This document shows, one piece after another, positions 28,847 to 37,526 of a stretch of 64,000 nt of DNA. Under the pieces are notes generated by a model that was given only the letters and a program-made list of their open reading frames with translations, did not search any database and had not been told where the DNA came from. The stretch is from an uncultured Roseovarius sp. Its GTDB lineage: Bacteria; Pseudomonadota; Alphaproteobacteria; Rhodobacterales; Rhodobacteraceae. Location: positions 1 through 64,000 of the forward strand of contig CANMOU010000002.1 in NCBI GenBank assembly GCA_947499555.1, in the 5' to 3' direction. Position numbers and translations under genes: made by a program. The first letter of the stretch is position 1, and the number at the start of each line of letters is the position of its first letter.

Positions 28847-30358
28847 ATGGGAGATGTATTTAGTCACCTCAAACGTGTCAGCGGTGGCATCTACCGGGCG
28901 GGCGGCATCGCCCCCAGTGGGGCCAGTGACGGGCGGGACGTGATTGACCCGGCCACAGAACAGGTCATTGGCAGCCTGGCCGAAACACCGCAGGCTGAAA
29001 TTGATGCCTGCATCGAAGAGGCCAATGCGGTTCAGAAACACTGGTGGAAAGATCTTTCCGCCGTGGATCGCGCCCATGCCCTGCACGAGGTTGCCACCGA
29101 GATCGAGCGTATGCGCCCGCTTTTGGCGGAGTCGCTGACACGTGAAATGGGCAAGCCCTACAAGGAATCCGTCGACGAGGTGAACTGGTGCGTGCACTCC
29201 CTGCGCTACTCTGCCGAGGTGGGGCGCTCGGACATGGGCCGCGTGATGGGTCCCGCGGTGGCCGGGCAGATGCATTACACGCTCAAACAGCCTTTGGGCA
29301 CGATCGCAATGATCATGCCCTTCAACTATCCGATGGTCCTTTTGGCGTGGGAGGCTGGCGCGGCCTTGGCGGCAGGCAATGCCTGTGTCATCAAGCCATC
29401 TGAATACACCACGCTGACGACGCTGCTGTTTGCCGAGGCCTTTGCGCATCTGCCCAAAGGGCTTTTCCAGATCGTGACAGGCGGCGGTGATGTAGGGCGT
29501 CGGCTGATCGAACATGACGGCACACATGGCGTGGCCTTCACGGGCAGCGTGCCGGTCGGGCGGCAGGTCTCGAAGACCTGCGGCGATCTGATGAAACCGG
29601 CACTAATCGAAACCTCGGGCAATGATCCGTTCCTGATCATGCCATCCGCTCCGCTGGACATCGCCGCGCGCGCCGCGGCCTTTTCGGCCTACATGAATTG
29701 CGGCCAGATCTGTGTCTCGGCTGAACGGTTCTACGTGCATGAAGAAATCCACGATGCGTTTGTCGAGAAACTGGTTGAGGAAACCGCCAAGCTGCGCATC
29801 GGCAACGGCATGGACAAGGTCGATATGGGCCCGCTTGTGTCCTCTAAAGAGCGGGACCGGTACGAGGCGCTGATGACCAACGCACAGAATGAGGGCGCGC
29901 GCGCTGCTATCGGCGGAGGCCGTCCAGCCGAGTTCAACCGCGGCTGGTTCGTGGACGCCACCGTACTGGTCGATTGCACACCGGACATGAGCCTTTTCCA
30001 CAATGAAAGCTTCGGCCCGGTTGCCCCAATCTGCAAGGTCAGCAGCTTTGACGAAGCGATCGCACATGCCAACAACAGCAAATATGGGCTGGGCGCGAAT
30101 ATCTACACCAAGGATCTGGGCGAAAGTATCCGGGCGACCGAGGAAATCCAGGCCGGCATGGTCTGGGTCAACGCGCCGCTTCTGGACAATGATGCCGGGC
30201 CGTTTGGTGGCTCAAAAATGAGCGGGCTGGGCCGTCAGTTGGGCCACGAAGGTTTCGAAACCTTCCGCGAAACCAAGATGATCATGATCGACCCTGACTG
30301 TGCCCCGCAGGATTTCTGGTGGTTCCCCTATGCGGACGAGGAAATGGCACCGCAGTGA
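28847..30358 (+). CDS. Aldehyde dehydrogenase family protein
   Basis: A 503-residue aldehyde dehydrogenase. The catalytic Cys is in NCGQICVSAER (about 287-297). The usual ELGGK segment reads ETSGNDPFLIM here, keeping the Glu but changing the rest, as in some succinate-semialdehyde-like subgroups. The ATG at 28847 follows AGGGAGAAG. It follows the flavoprotein closely and likely oxidises an aldehyde formed in the same pathway. Confidence 0.85.
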   Translation: MGDVFSHLKRVSGGIYRAGGIAPSGASDGRDVIDPATEQVIGSLAETPQAEIDACIEEANAVQKHWWKDLSAVDRAHALHEVATEIERMRPLLAESLTREMGKPYKESVDEVNWCVHSLRYSAEVGRSDMGRVMGPAVAGQMHYTLKQPLGTIAMIMPFNYPMVLLAWEAGAALAAGNACVIKPSEYTTLTTLLFAEAFAHLPKGLFQIVTGGGDVGRRLIEHDGTHGVAFTGSVPVGRQVSKTCGDLMKPALIETSGNDPFLIMPSAPLDIAARAAAFSAYMNCGQICVSAERFYVHEEIHDAFVEKLVEETAKLRIGNGMDKVDMGPLVSSKERDRYEALMTNAQNEGARAAIGGGRPAEFNRGWFVDATVLVDCTPDMSLFHNESFGPVAPICKVSSFDEAIAHANNSKYGLGANIYTKDLGESIRATEEIQAGMVWVNAPLLDNDAGPFGGSKMSGLGRQLGHEGFETFRETKMIMIDPDCAPQDFWWFPYADEEMAPQ

Positions 30359-30385
30359 CCATTTGAACTGGGCAGACCATCACTT

Positions 30386-32551
30386 TCACGTAACGGTTTG
30401 CCCGCCTGCTGAACTTGCTAATCCCGTTGCGGGAATGATCCGTGCGTCCAGCGCGAAGGCACCTTCGGGCAGAACCAGAACAGGGTTCAGTTCTACAGCA
30501 TCGATGTGGTTGCGCATCTCACATGCGGCCGCTGCGACCGCGACGGCTATGGCCGCAGCGGCATCAACATCCAGAGGCGGCCGTCCGCGAGCGCCATTTA
30601 GAATTGCCGCGCCTTTGAGGGACTGGATCAGCTCAAGAGCTTGCTGGTGTGTTACCGGCGCCAGCGCTGTCGCGGATTGCGCCAGGATTTCGGTATAGAC
30701 GCCCCCAAGGGCAATGGTGATCAAAGGCCCCAGATGGCCGTCGATCCGGGCCCCGATCAGAAGTTCGACCCCGTCATCAAGCGGCAACTGGCGTTCCAGC
30801 GTGATTTTGGACTTGGGAAAGCGGTGTCTCAGATCAAGGAACGCAACTTTGACCTCATTCTCATTCGCAAGCCCAAGTTTGACGCCTCCTTCGTCTGATT
30901 TGTGCAGCAGATCAGCCGCCTTCATGACAAGTGGAAAGCCAAGGCGAGTTCCGGTTTCCGTGACCCCGGACTCTGTCGCAACAAGAGCACCTTCGGGGAA
31001 GCACACGCCACGGTCGAAGAAATAGTTCCGCGTGGACCAGTAATCCGTTGGAACTGGGTTATCCAAGATTGCATTCGGTAGGGCAGGTATGGTTTGGGGC
31101 ACCGGCCGAGTGAGGACGTGATGTAGCGCATGCACCGCACTGTCGAGGTCACGTTGCACCGGTATACCGCGATCCCTAAGCGTGTCCCCCGTTGCAAAGT
31201 CGGGATAAAGCGTATGCAGGATTAGTGGTTTGCCCGTGTCCTGCGCCACATCTGCCATAGCTTTCGCGGCCTCAGCTTCTGCTCGCGCAACATCGTCATC
31301 CTGCGCGGAATACCCGCCGAAGTAAGCCGAAACCAGCACGGCATCCAATTCGTCGGACCGCAACATCTCGGCAACCACACGGGCGTAAACTGCTGTCTCG
31401 TAGTCGGCCTCACCGGCAAGATCGACCGGGTTCGAGGTGCCGACACGCGGCCCGGACACGTCTTTGAGCCGCGTCTGCAATGCGTCCGACAGGACAGGCA
31501 TGTCGAGACCCGAGAACGATACCTGCTCGGAAGAGAGCGAGCCCAGACCGCCACCGTCGGTCACGATACCGACGCGCGATCTGGACGGGGCCCCACCCAG
31601 TTTGGACAACGCGTCGGCAACGGCAATCGCTTCGCGGGTTGAATTCACACGCAGAATTCCCGCGGCTTTACACGCCGCATCAACCGCATCCATGGGTGTG
31701 ACTAGGGCGCCGGTATGCGACAAAGCACTGCGCGCGGCAGCTTCGCTCGCGCCGACCGTTAGAAGGATCACAGGTATACCACTGGCGCGCACCTTAGCAG
31801 CGGCGGACAAAAAACACCGGCCATCCCGCATGTCTTCGCAATAGACGATCAGCGCCTTGGTCGCTGAGTGGCCATCAAAGCTGCGAACAGCGTCGGCCAA
31901 ACCGATATCCGCCTGGTTGCCCAGGTTCAGGGCGCGTGAAAACCCTGTCTTCTGAGCGGCGGCATAGCGGCTTAGGTCATGGGTGACCAAACCGCTTTGT
32001 GACACAACGCCGATCGGACCCTCGGGGTAGACAATACGTGTGGCATAAAGTTCAGCGGCACTGTCCTGAAAGCCAACGATATTGGGCCCCAGCAAAACCG
32101 CCCCCGCGCCGCGGACGGCCTTAGCCATCCTTTCCTCGGCTGCCTTGCCCTCGGCGCTGATCTCACCGAAACCCGCCGTCATGACGCAAAAGGCCTTTGC
32201 GCCAAGGCGCAAACCCTCCATGACCGCAGTTTCTGCTGCCTCTGGCGCAACGACAATCAGGAGGCATTCCGGCACTTCCGAAATATCAGCAAGCGATTTA
32301 ACGGTGTCTACGCCGTCTATCGTGCCTCCCCGAGGGTTCACCAGATACACCCGCCTTCGTCCCGCACCGCGCAATAGATGGCGCGCAATGTGGTTTCCCC
32401 ATTTATGCGGCGCTGTCGAAGCTCCGATCAGCGCGATGGACCGTGGATCGAACAGGCCACACAAATTTCGTTCCGCTTTTTTGCAATTGATGTCGTCTGA
32501 TGGAACGTCTTTGACCATGTCTGTCATGCAAAAGAGTTTTCGGTGGGGCAC
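30386..32551 (-). CDS. Acyl-CoA synthetase, NDP-forming type
   Basis: A 721-residue fusion of the alpha and beta subunit domains of NDP-forming acyl-CoA synthetases. A CoA-binding domain (IALIGASTAPHKWGNHIAR, about 35-53) and ligase-CoA domains carry the phospho-His loop SALSHTGALVT (about 275). A C-terminal ATP-grasp follows from about 500 (GFPLVMKAADLLHKSDEGGV). It would activate a carboxylic acid with CoA. The listed start is GTG; ATGs at 32527 and 32518 are alternatives, and none has a convincing ribosome site. It is divergent from the Rieske gene with the 32581 palindrome between them. Confidence 0.85.
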   Translation of the reverse strand: MPHRKLFCMTDMVKDVPSDDINCKKAERNLCGLFDPRSIALIGASTAPHKWGNHIARHLLRGAGRRRVYLVNPRGGTIDGVDTVKSLADISEVPECLLIVVAPEAAETAVMEGLRLGAKAFCVMTAGFGEISAEGKAAEERMAKAVRGAGAVLLGPNIVGFQDSAAELYATRIVYPEGPIGVVSQSGLVTHDLSRYAAAQKTGFSRALNLGNQADIGLADAVRSFDGHSATKALIVYCEDMRDGRCFLSAAAKVRASGIPVILLTVGASEAAARSALSHTGALVTPMDAVDAACKAAGILRVNSTREAIAVADALSKLGGAPSRSRVGIVTDGGGLGSLSSEQVSFSGLDMPVLSDALQTRLKDVSGPRVGTSNPVDLAGEADYETAVYARVVAEMLRSDELDAVLVSAYFGGYSAQDDDVARAEAEAAKAMADVAQDTGKPLILHTLYPDFATGDTLRDRGIPVQRDLDSAVHALHHVLTRPVPQTIPALPNAILDNPVPTDYWSTRNYFFDRGVCFPEGALVATESGVTETGTRLGFPLVMKAADLLHKSDEGGVKLGLANENEVKVAFLDLRHRFPKSKITLERQLPLDDGVELLIGARIDGHLGPLITIALGGVYTEILAQSATALAPVTHQQALELIQSLKGAAILNGARGRPPLDVDAAAAIAVAVAAAACEMRNHIDAVELNPVLVLPEGAFALDARIIPATGLASSAGGQTVT

Positions 32552-32580
32552 AAGAGGTAAAGCGCATACAATCAGTCAAA

Positions 32581-32608
32581 AGTGAAAATTTCAATTGAAA
32601 AATTCACT
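32581..32608. promoter_or_regulatory. 28-bp palindromic operator, copy 2
   Basis: AGTGAA and TTCACT ends with a central perfect TTTCAATTGAAA. Only two positions per arm break symmetry. It lies between the divergent acyl-CoA synthetase and Rieske oxygenase genes. Its length and ends match the site at 26319-26346, so one protein probably controls all three transcripts. Confidence 0.7.
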
Positions 32609-32660
32609 CGTGGTTTGGTACGGTAAACTGTCTGACGGAACAAGATTTCGGGTTACTCTC

Positions 32661-33797
32661 ATGGCTCCTCACTCTTCGATGCCAGCTTCTGCACCGGGCA
32701 GCGCCGATCTGGGAATTGACGTTGCTGCGATTTCTGATGGGTTGTCTCACAGCATCGGTTTTCCCGTTCGGCACTATCACGATCCGGGTATCTATGCGCT
32801 TGAGCTTGCACGCATTTTCGAAGGGCGCTGGCAGTATTTTTGCCCGGTGGCGATGGTGGCCAAACCCGGCGATGTCATGACAGGCATGATCGGCAACACG
32901 CCTGTGGTCGTCACGCGAGACAAGGATGGGCAAGTGCACGGACTGGTCAACGTCTGCCGACATCGCGGTTTCCGGGTCGTCGGCGATGCCGAAAGGAATT
33001 GCACCCGACTCTATTGTCGCTATCACGCTTGGACCTACCGGCTTGATGGGTCACTTGCCCGCGCGCCGGACCTGGAGAGCGACACCGAGTTCGACAAATC
33101 CGAGCACGGTCTGCGGCGGATCGCGGTGGGAATCTGGGGCCCGGCGGTGTTCGTCAATTCCGACGATAGTGCCGAACCGCTGCATACGGCCATGCCCGAG
33201 CTACAGGAGTTTTCCGACAGGCTTGGCGTTGACGAAGATCCAGAAAATTACATCCTGCATGACACGCACATCTCGGAGCAAAAAGCGAACTGGAAACTTT
33301 GGACCGACAACAGCGTTGAATGCTATCACTGCGGCTCGATCCACGGGGAAAGTTTCAACCAGGCTTTCGTGGTGGAAACCGAAGGAGGCGTGCAGTCACC
33401 GGTCCTGCACAAGGGCGCAATCATGTCGAGCGTGTTTGAACCCCAGAAGCCAAAAGGGGATGGGTTGCGAACAAGTTTCTACCGATCCCTGCACCTCTTT
33501 CCCGGCGCCCATATCGTCCAGCACGACGACATCATGCTGATGGGTCGTATGGTGCCCACTGGCCCCGAAAGTTGCACCTATACCGGGCACTATATGCGCC
33601 ACAAGGACACGCCAGAAGACCGTGCATCGGAGTGGGTGGAGCTGTACAACAAGACCTTCGCCGAAGATGCAGAAGTGGTCGAGTTGCAGCAGATAAATCT
33701 CAGAAGCCCGAACGCCATGCCTTTCCGGTATAATCCGGGACGCGAGGAAACATCGATCCTGACAAACAAGCTAATCGTTCAGGCCCTTGCAGATTGA
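32661..33797 (+). CDS. Rieske non-heme iron oxygenase alpha subunit
   Basis: A 378-residue oxygenase with Rieske ligands CRHRGF and CRYHAW (about 91-115). The mononuclear-iron region is NWKLWTDNSVECYHCGSIH (about 210-228). It is related to, but clearly different from, the oxygenase at 18026. It probably demethylates or hydroxylates a quaternary amine or a small acid. No reductase gene is nearby. The ATG at 32661 is preferred, since the frame begins with TTG at 32595 inside the palindrome. It leads an operon with the acyl-CoA dehydrogenase and hydratase genes. Confidence 0.85.
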   Translation: MAPHSSMPASAPGSADLGIDVAAISDGLSHSIGFPVRHYHDPGIYALELARIFEGRWQYFCPVAMVAKPGDVMTGMIGNTPVVVTRDKDGQVHGLVNVCRHRGFRVVGDAERNCTRLYCRYHAWTYRLDGSLARAPDLESDTEFDKSEHGLRRIAVGIWGPAVFVNSDDSAEPLHTAMPELQEFSDRLGVDEDPENYILHDTHISEQKANWKLWTDNSVECYHCGSIHGESFNQAFVVETEGGVQSPVLHKGAIMSSVFEPQKPKGDGLRTSFYRSLHLFPGAHIVQHDDIMLMGRMVPTGPESCTYTGHYMRHKDTPEDRASEWVELYNKTFAEDAEVVELQQINLRSPNAMPFRYNPGREETSILTNKLIVQALAD

Positions 33798-33815
33798 CCA
33801 AAGTCGGAGCGCGCC

Positions 33816-34991
33816 ATGGATTTCACTTTACCCGACGACGTGCGAATGCTGCACGATCTGGTGCGCCGCTTCGTGCGTGATGAACTGGTGCCACTGGAAC
33901 CTGACGTCATTGCCCGCGAAGCGGCCGGGCAATCCAGCTATCTGACCGCGGACGAACAAAGCCGCGTAGATGCCCGGGCGCGCGAGTTGGGCCTTTTCGG
34001 ATTGGACGCGCCCGAAGACATTGGCGGATCAGACTTGCCGCTCTCGGCTCTTGTAGGTGTGAATGAAGAACTGGGCAGCACGCCTGTTTTCTATCTCCTG
34101 CCGCCTGACACGCCCAATCTGACGGTGCTGTTGCAGGATGGAACGGACAAGCAAAAGGACAAATACTTGCCCGGTCTGATGTCCGGGGCGCTGAAAACAG
34201 CCATTGCCGTCTCCGAGCCGGGCGCTGGAGGTGACCCTTCCGGCATGAATACCAAGGCCGAGAAAGTCGATGGCGGCTGGCGACTGACCGGGCGCAAGAT
34301 CTGGATATCGAACGCAAGCGGCGCGGACTTCATGATTGCTTTCGCGGTCACAGGCCGGTCTGACGCAGGACGCCCCGAGGTGACGGCGTTTTTCGTGGAC
34401 AAGGACACGACGGGGCTGTCGGTCGAACGACGCATACCGATGTTGGCCGGCTGGTCCACCTACGAAGTCGCGTTTGATGACTGTTTCATTGCCGATGACA
34501 TGGTTTTGGGACAAGTCGGCCAAGGCTGGGTGCCAATGCAGAAACGCCTTGATGCGCGGCGTCTGCAAGTGGCGGCGTGGAGCATCGGGGCCGCGCGTCG
34601 GGCGCTGGAGATGATGCTGGACTACGCCCCTCAACGGGTGACATTCGGTCAGCCTCTTTCCGACCGTCAGGTGGTGCAGGTCTGGATTGCCGAGGCGCAG
34701 ACAGCGATCCATGCCAGCCGATTGATGTGTCAGCATGCGGCGTGGAAACTGGACAATGGCACCAATGCCAGCACAGAGGTATCCATGGTCAAGGCCTACG
34801 CCTCGGAAATGGCGCAAACAATCATCGACCGGGCGATGCAGCTACACGGCGGCATGGGTGTCTCGAAAGAAACACCCCTCTACCTGCTGGCGGAAAATGT
34901 ACGATTGGCCCGCGTCTATGAAGGGCCGACCGAAGTGCTTCGATGGCGCGTGGCGCGCGATATCCTGAAGGGCAAATTTACGATCAACTGA
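33816..34991 (+). CDS. Acyl-CoA dehydrogenase
   Basis: A 391-residue FAD-dependent acyl-CoA dehydrogenase. Family marks are AIAVSEPGAGGDPSGMNTKA (about 130-149) and WRLTGRKIWISNA. The C-terminal domain has YAPQRVTFGQPLSDRQ and, near the end, QLHGGMGVSKETPLYL and YEGPTEVLRWRVARDI. The catalytic Glu is presumably the one in YEGPTEV. It introduces a double bond into a CoA thioester. It lies 18 bp after the Rieske gene, so co-transcription is likely. Confidence 0.9.
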   Translation: MDFTLPDDVRMLHDLVRRFVRDELVPLEPDVIAREAAGQSSYLTADEQSRVDARARELGLFGLDAPEDIGGSDLPLSALVGVNEELGSTPVFYLLPPDTPNLTVLLQDGTDKQKDKYLPGLMSGALKTAIAVSEPGAGGDPSGMNTKAEKVDGGWRLTGRKIWISNASGADFMIAFAVTGRSDAGRPEVTAFFVDKDTTGLSVERRIPMLAGWSTYEVAFDDCFIADDMVLGQVGQGWVPMQKRLDARRLQVAAWSIGAARRALEMMLDYAPQRVTFGQPLSDRQVVQVWIAEAQTAIHASRLMCQHAAWKLDNGTNASTEVSMVKAYASEMAQTIIDRAMQLHGGMGVSKETPLYLLAENVRLARVYEGPTEVLRWRVARDILKGKFTIN

Positions 34992-35007
34992 AAAGGACAG
35001 ATCTCTG

Positions 35008-35721
35008 ATGGTAGAACTGGCGAATGGCGACCTGCTTTTCGAAGTCTCGGACGGCGTGGCGCGGTTGAGGTTGAACCGGCCGTCCAAGGCCAATTCGATC
35101 ACGTTTGCCATGTTGAAAGGCATCATTGAAAGTTGCCAAAACCTCGCCCAACAGAAAGACGTCAATGCGCTGGTGCTTGAAGCAGAGGGCCAAAATTTCT
35201 CCGGCGGGGTGGATCTGGCGGTGATGGACGTCGACAAAAACTCCAAATCAGAGTACGAGCGTTATCTGGCAATGTGGGACCTGATGATCGACGCGCTGCA
35301 GTCGCATCCGGTGCCGGTCATCGCGGCCATTCAGGGGCCCGCGATTGCAGGGGGCCTTTCCATCGCGTTTGCCTGTCATATCCGCGTGGCATCGACTGAC
35401 GCCCGGTTTGGTTATCCGCGCATTCCGCAGGGCCATCTTCCGGGGAGGCACAACCTGTCCAACCTGGTGAAGTTGATTGGACCGGGGCGCACGCGGCTGA
35501 TCCTGGAAGGTGCGATGGTGCTTTCAGCTGCCCGCGCATATGATTGGGGGCTTGTGGACCTGCTGACCACGCCGGAGAGCCTGGAACGCGAAATCGTCGA
35601 AATGACGCACAAAATGGTCGGAACGCCGCGCCCGGTGCTGGAGATGACTCACAAGTTAATTTCTGATCCGGAAAATGACGCGCTGTGGAATGCCGCAGAC
35701 CAGAAGACGAAAACTCAGTAG
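35008..35721 (+). CDS. Enoyl-CoA hydratase/isomerase family protein
   Basis: A 237-residue crotonase-fold protein. The oxyanion-hole segments are EGQNFSGGVDLAVMD (about 62-76) and GPAIAGGLSIAFACHIRVAS (about 110-129). The catalytic Glu region reads PRIPQGHLPGRHN, where hydratases usually have Glu, so it may be an isomerase, hydrolase or altered-activity member. It is third in the Rieske operon and its 3' end overlaps the convergent regulator by 7 bp. Confidence 0.8.
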   Translation: MVELANGDLLFEVSDGVARLRLNRPSKANSITFAMLKGIIESCQNLAQQKDVNALVLEAEGQNFSGGVDLAVMDVDKNSKSEYERYLAMWDLMIDALQSHPVPVIAAIQGPAIAGGLSIAFACHIRVASTDARFGYPRIPQGHLPGRHNLSNLVKLIGPGRTRLILEGAMVLSAARAYDWGLVDLLTTPESLEREIVEMTHKMVGTPRPVLEMTHKLISDPENDALWNAADQKTKTQ

Positions 35722-36374
35722 CTGGGCGGTGTGATCGCCCAGATCACAACCGCCTCGCCCTCGCCGGTATTGGCGTACCTGTGTGGCCGATCGCTGGAAA
35801 AAGCAAAACTATCCCCAACGCTCAGAACGATCTCTTCGTCTTCCAGCCACAGCGTCATTTGCCCCGCGAGGACAAATCCAGCCTCCTCGCCGATATGGCT
35901 GTAGGGCTCGGACCCGCTGGCTGACCCAGGTGGGAAGACACAGCGCAGAAGCTCGATCTGCCGGTCGAGATTGGGGGACAGCAATTCGTCGGTGATGCCG
36001 TTTTCAAAACTCAAGGACCGCCGTCTTTCAGCGCGCACGATCGTATCGCGAAGATGCCCTTCCGCTTCGCCTGTGGGGTCGCTGAAGAACCAACTGATCG
36101 TCACACCCAACGCTCGACTGATCGAGTGCAACGCCTTGACCGACGGGCTGGAAATGCCTCGTTCGATCTGGCTCAGATAGCCCTGAGACAGCCCTGTCTT
36201 CTCGCTGAATTCCGCCAGCGTCGTGTTTCTGGCGCGTCTAAGCCCACGTATTTCCGCACCAACTCGAGACTCGATCCTGGTCAGGTCTTCTGCAGCAACC
36301 TTCTTTGTGTCCGGTTCGCGTGCGGACAGGTTCGAAGGACGCAGCATACGCGGCAGTGACGCATTTTTGGCCAT
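35715..36374 (-). CDS. XRE-family regulator with cupin domain
   Basis: A 219-residue regulator of the PuuR type: HTH at about 35-62 (LAEFSEKTGLSQGYLSQIER), then GISSPSVKALHSISRALGV, and a C-terminal cupin at about 145-215 (HIGEEAGFVLAGQMTLWLED then GDSFAFSSDRPHRYANTG). The ATG at 36374 follows AGAGGA. Such regulators sense small metabolites in the cupin pocket. It lies at the end of the catabolic island, facing its hydratase gene, and is the best candidate to bind the palindromes at 26319 and 32581. Confidence 0.85.
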   Translation of the reverse strand: MAKNASLPRMLRPSNLSAREPDTKKVAAEDLTRIESRVGAEIRGLRRARNTTLAEFSEKTGLSQGYLSQIERGISSPSVKALHSISRALGVTISWFFSDPTGEAEGHLRDTIVRAERRRSLSFENGITDELLSPNLDRQIELLRCVFPPGSASGSEPYSHIGEEAGFVLAGQMTLWLEDEEIVLSVGDSFAFSSDRPHRYANTGEGEAVVIWAITPPSY

Positions 36375-36774
36375 CAATATCCTCTTGTAGCGGAGCCCGT
36401 GAGAGCATTTCTTCGAATATTGGACCTTCAGCCCGATACCTGCCAGCATATTCGCGCCTCTCATGGCCAGCAAGTGAGCAAGGTTTTTGGAAAATTCTCG
36501 CGATATCTAACTTCTGAGTTGAGAAACGAGGTTGTCGACCAAATGAATTCCATCGCATGGAATTCGCGATACTGCGACTTTCGCGAACCAAAGTAAACTT
36601 TAGCAACACACTCCGGAAACAATGGCGCTGCAAACAGAAATACACAACCTACGCAAAATTAGCCACTTTGGGCTCACAACGGGTTTTTGCCGTGAGTTTT
36701 CAGAGCCATGGTATCCTTCATTGTCAACATTGTGTTGTCGTTGTGGGAGGGCGTGGCGGATCGGAGGATCCGTC
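36375..36774. other. Intergenic region with a palindrome, no gene seen
   Basis: A 400-bp gap between the XRE-cupin regulator (minus) and the integrase (plus). It holds the palindrome at 36545-36565 and the integrase ribosome site GGAGGA near 36762. No RNA gene is evident. Confidence 0.45.
36545..36565. promoter_or_regulatory. 21-bp palindrome upstream of the XRE-cupin regulator
   Basis: GAATTCCAT-CGC-ATGGAATTC, 9-bp perfect arms with a 3-nt centre, 171 bp upstream of the regulator start. It shares only the outer GAAT/ATTC with the 28-bp sites. It may be an operator for another protein or an autoregulatory site. Confidence 0.4.
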
Positions 36775-37407
36775 ATGGAGATTGCAAACTTACCCGCCAT
36801 TCGCGCACTCAGGCCCGCCTGGAACAAGGGCCGCATCGTTGGCCAGAAACGCCCACTGAAGCCGAAACATGTTTGGGCCATCCGCGTTCGCCTTGAACTG
36901 GCGGAAAACCATCGGGACCTGGCCTTGTTCAACCTGGCCATCGACAGCAAGTTGCGAGGCTGCGATCTGGTCAAAATGAAGGTTGTGGACGTCATGGCAA
37001 CCGGACAGATCAAGGAGCGAGCATCCGTCCTGCAGAGCAAAACCAATAAGCCCGTTCGGTTTGAGATCATGGAAGGCACACGGGTTTCGCTCGAACGCTG
37101 GATGGAAGACCCGCTGATGATCGGGTCCGAGTATCTCTGGCCCTGGCGATTTCACGAGCGCCTTCACATCTCGACACGACAATATGCCCGGATTGTCAGA
37201 GATTGGGTGACGTCCATTGGCCTTGAAGCAACAGCATTTGGCACACACTCGATGCGCCGCACGAAGGTCACCCAGATCTACAAGAAAACGGGCAATCTGA
37301 GAGCGGTTCAACTTCTACTCGGTCACACCAAGATGGACAGCACTGTCCAGTATTTAGGCGTCGAACCGGAAGATGCACTAGCCATCGCCGAAGCCATCGA
37401 AATCTAA
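36775..37407 (+). CDS. Short tyrosine recombinase/integrase
   Basis: A 210-residue tyrosine recombinase consisting mainly of the catalytic domain. Catalytic residues are the Arg in SKLRGCDLVKM (about 61), HSMRRTK (about 161-167), the His in LLGHTKMDST (about 187) and the Tyr in QYLGVE (about 196). It lacks the usual N-terminal core-binding domain. The ATG at 36775 has GGAGGA upstream. Such compact integrases are common in Rhodobacteraceae. A degraded partial copy lies at 8887-9114. No attachment sites or cargo boundaries are visible. Confidence 0.85.
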   Translation: MEIANLPAIRALRPAWNKGRIVGQKRPLKPKHVWAIRVRLELAENHRDLALFNLAIDSKLRGCDLVKMKVVDVMATGQIKERASVLQSKTNKPVRFEIMEGTRVSLERWMEDPLMIGSEYLWPWRFHERLHISTRQYARIVRDWVTSIGLEATAFGTHSMRRTKVTQIYKKTGNLRAVQLLLGHTKMDSTVQYLGVEPEDALAIAEAIEI

Positions 37408-37413
37408 CGAAAC

Positions 37414-37436
37414 GGGCCGCTCGATGAGGGCGGCCC
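37414..37436 (+). terminator. Hairpin after the integrase
   Basis: GGGCCGC at 37414-37420 pairs with GCGGCCC at 37430-37436, six bases past the integrase stop. No strong T run follows. Confidence 0.45.
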
Positions 37437-37460
37437 ATAGCTGACTTTAGAGCAGAGGTG

Positions 37461-37520
37461 TCACGAATGTCTGCTTTGAGCCCAGACTTATCGCAGTGCT
37501 ACAGCGTAGCGAACGGCCGG
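37461..37520 (-). repeat. Dispersed intergenic repeat, copy 3 (reverse)
   Basis: Read on the minus strand it gives CGTTCGCTACGCTGTAGCA and then TGGGCTCAAAGCAGACATTC, aligning with the copies at 19308 and 24497. It lies between the integrase terminator and the DUF1992 gene. Confidence 0.5.
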
Positions 37521-37526
37521 TGAGCG

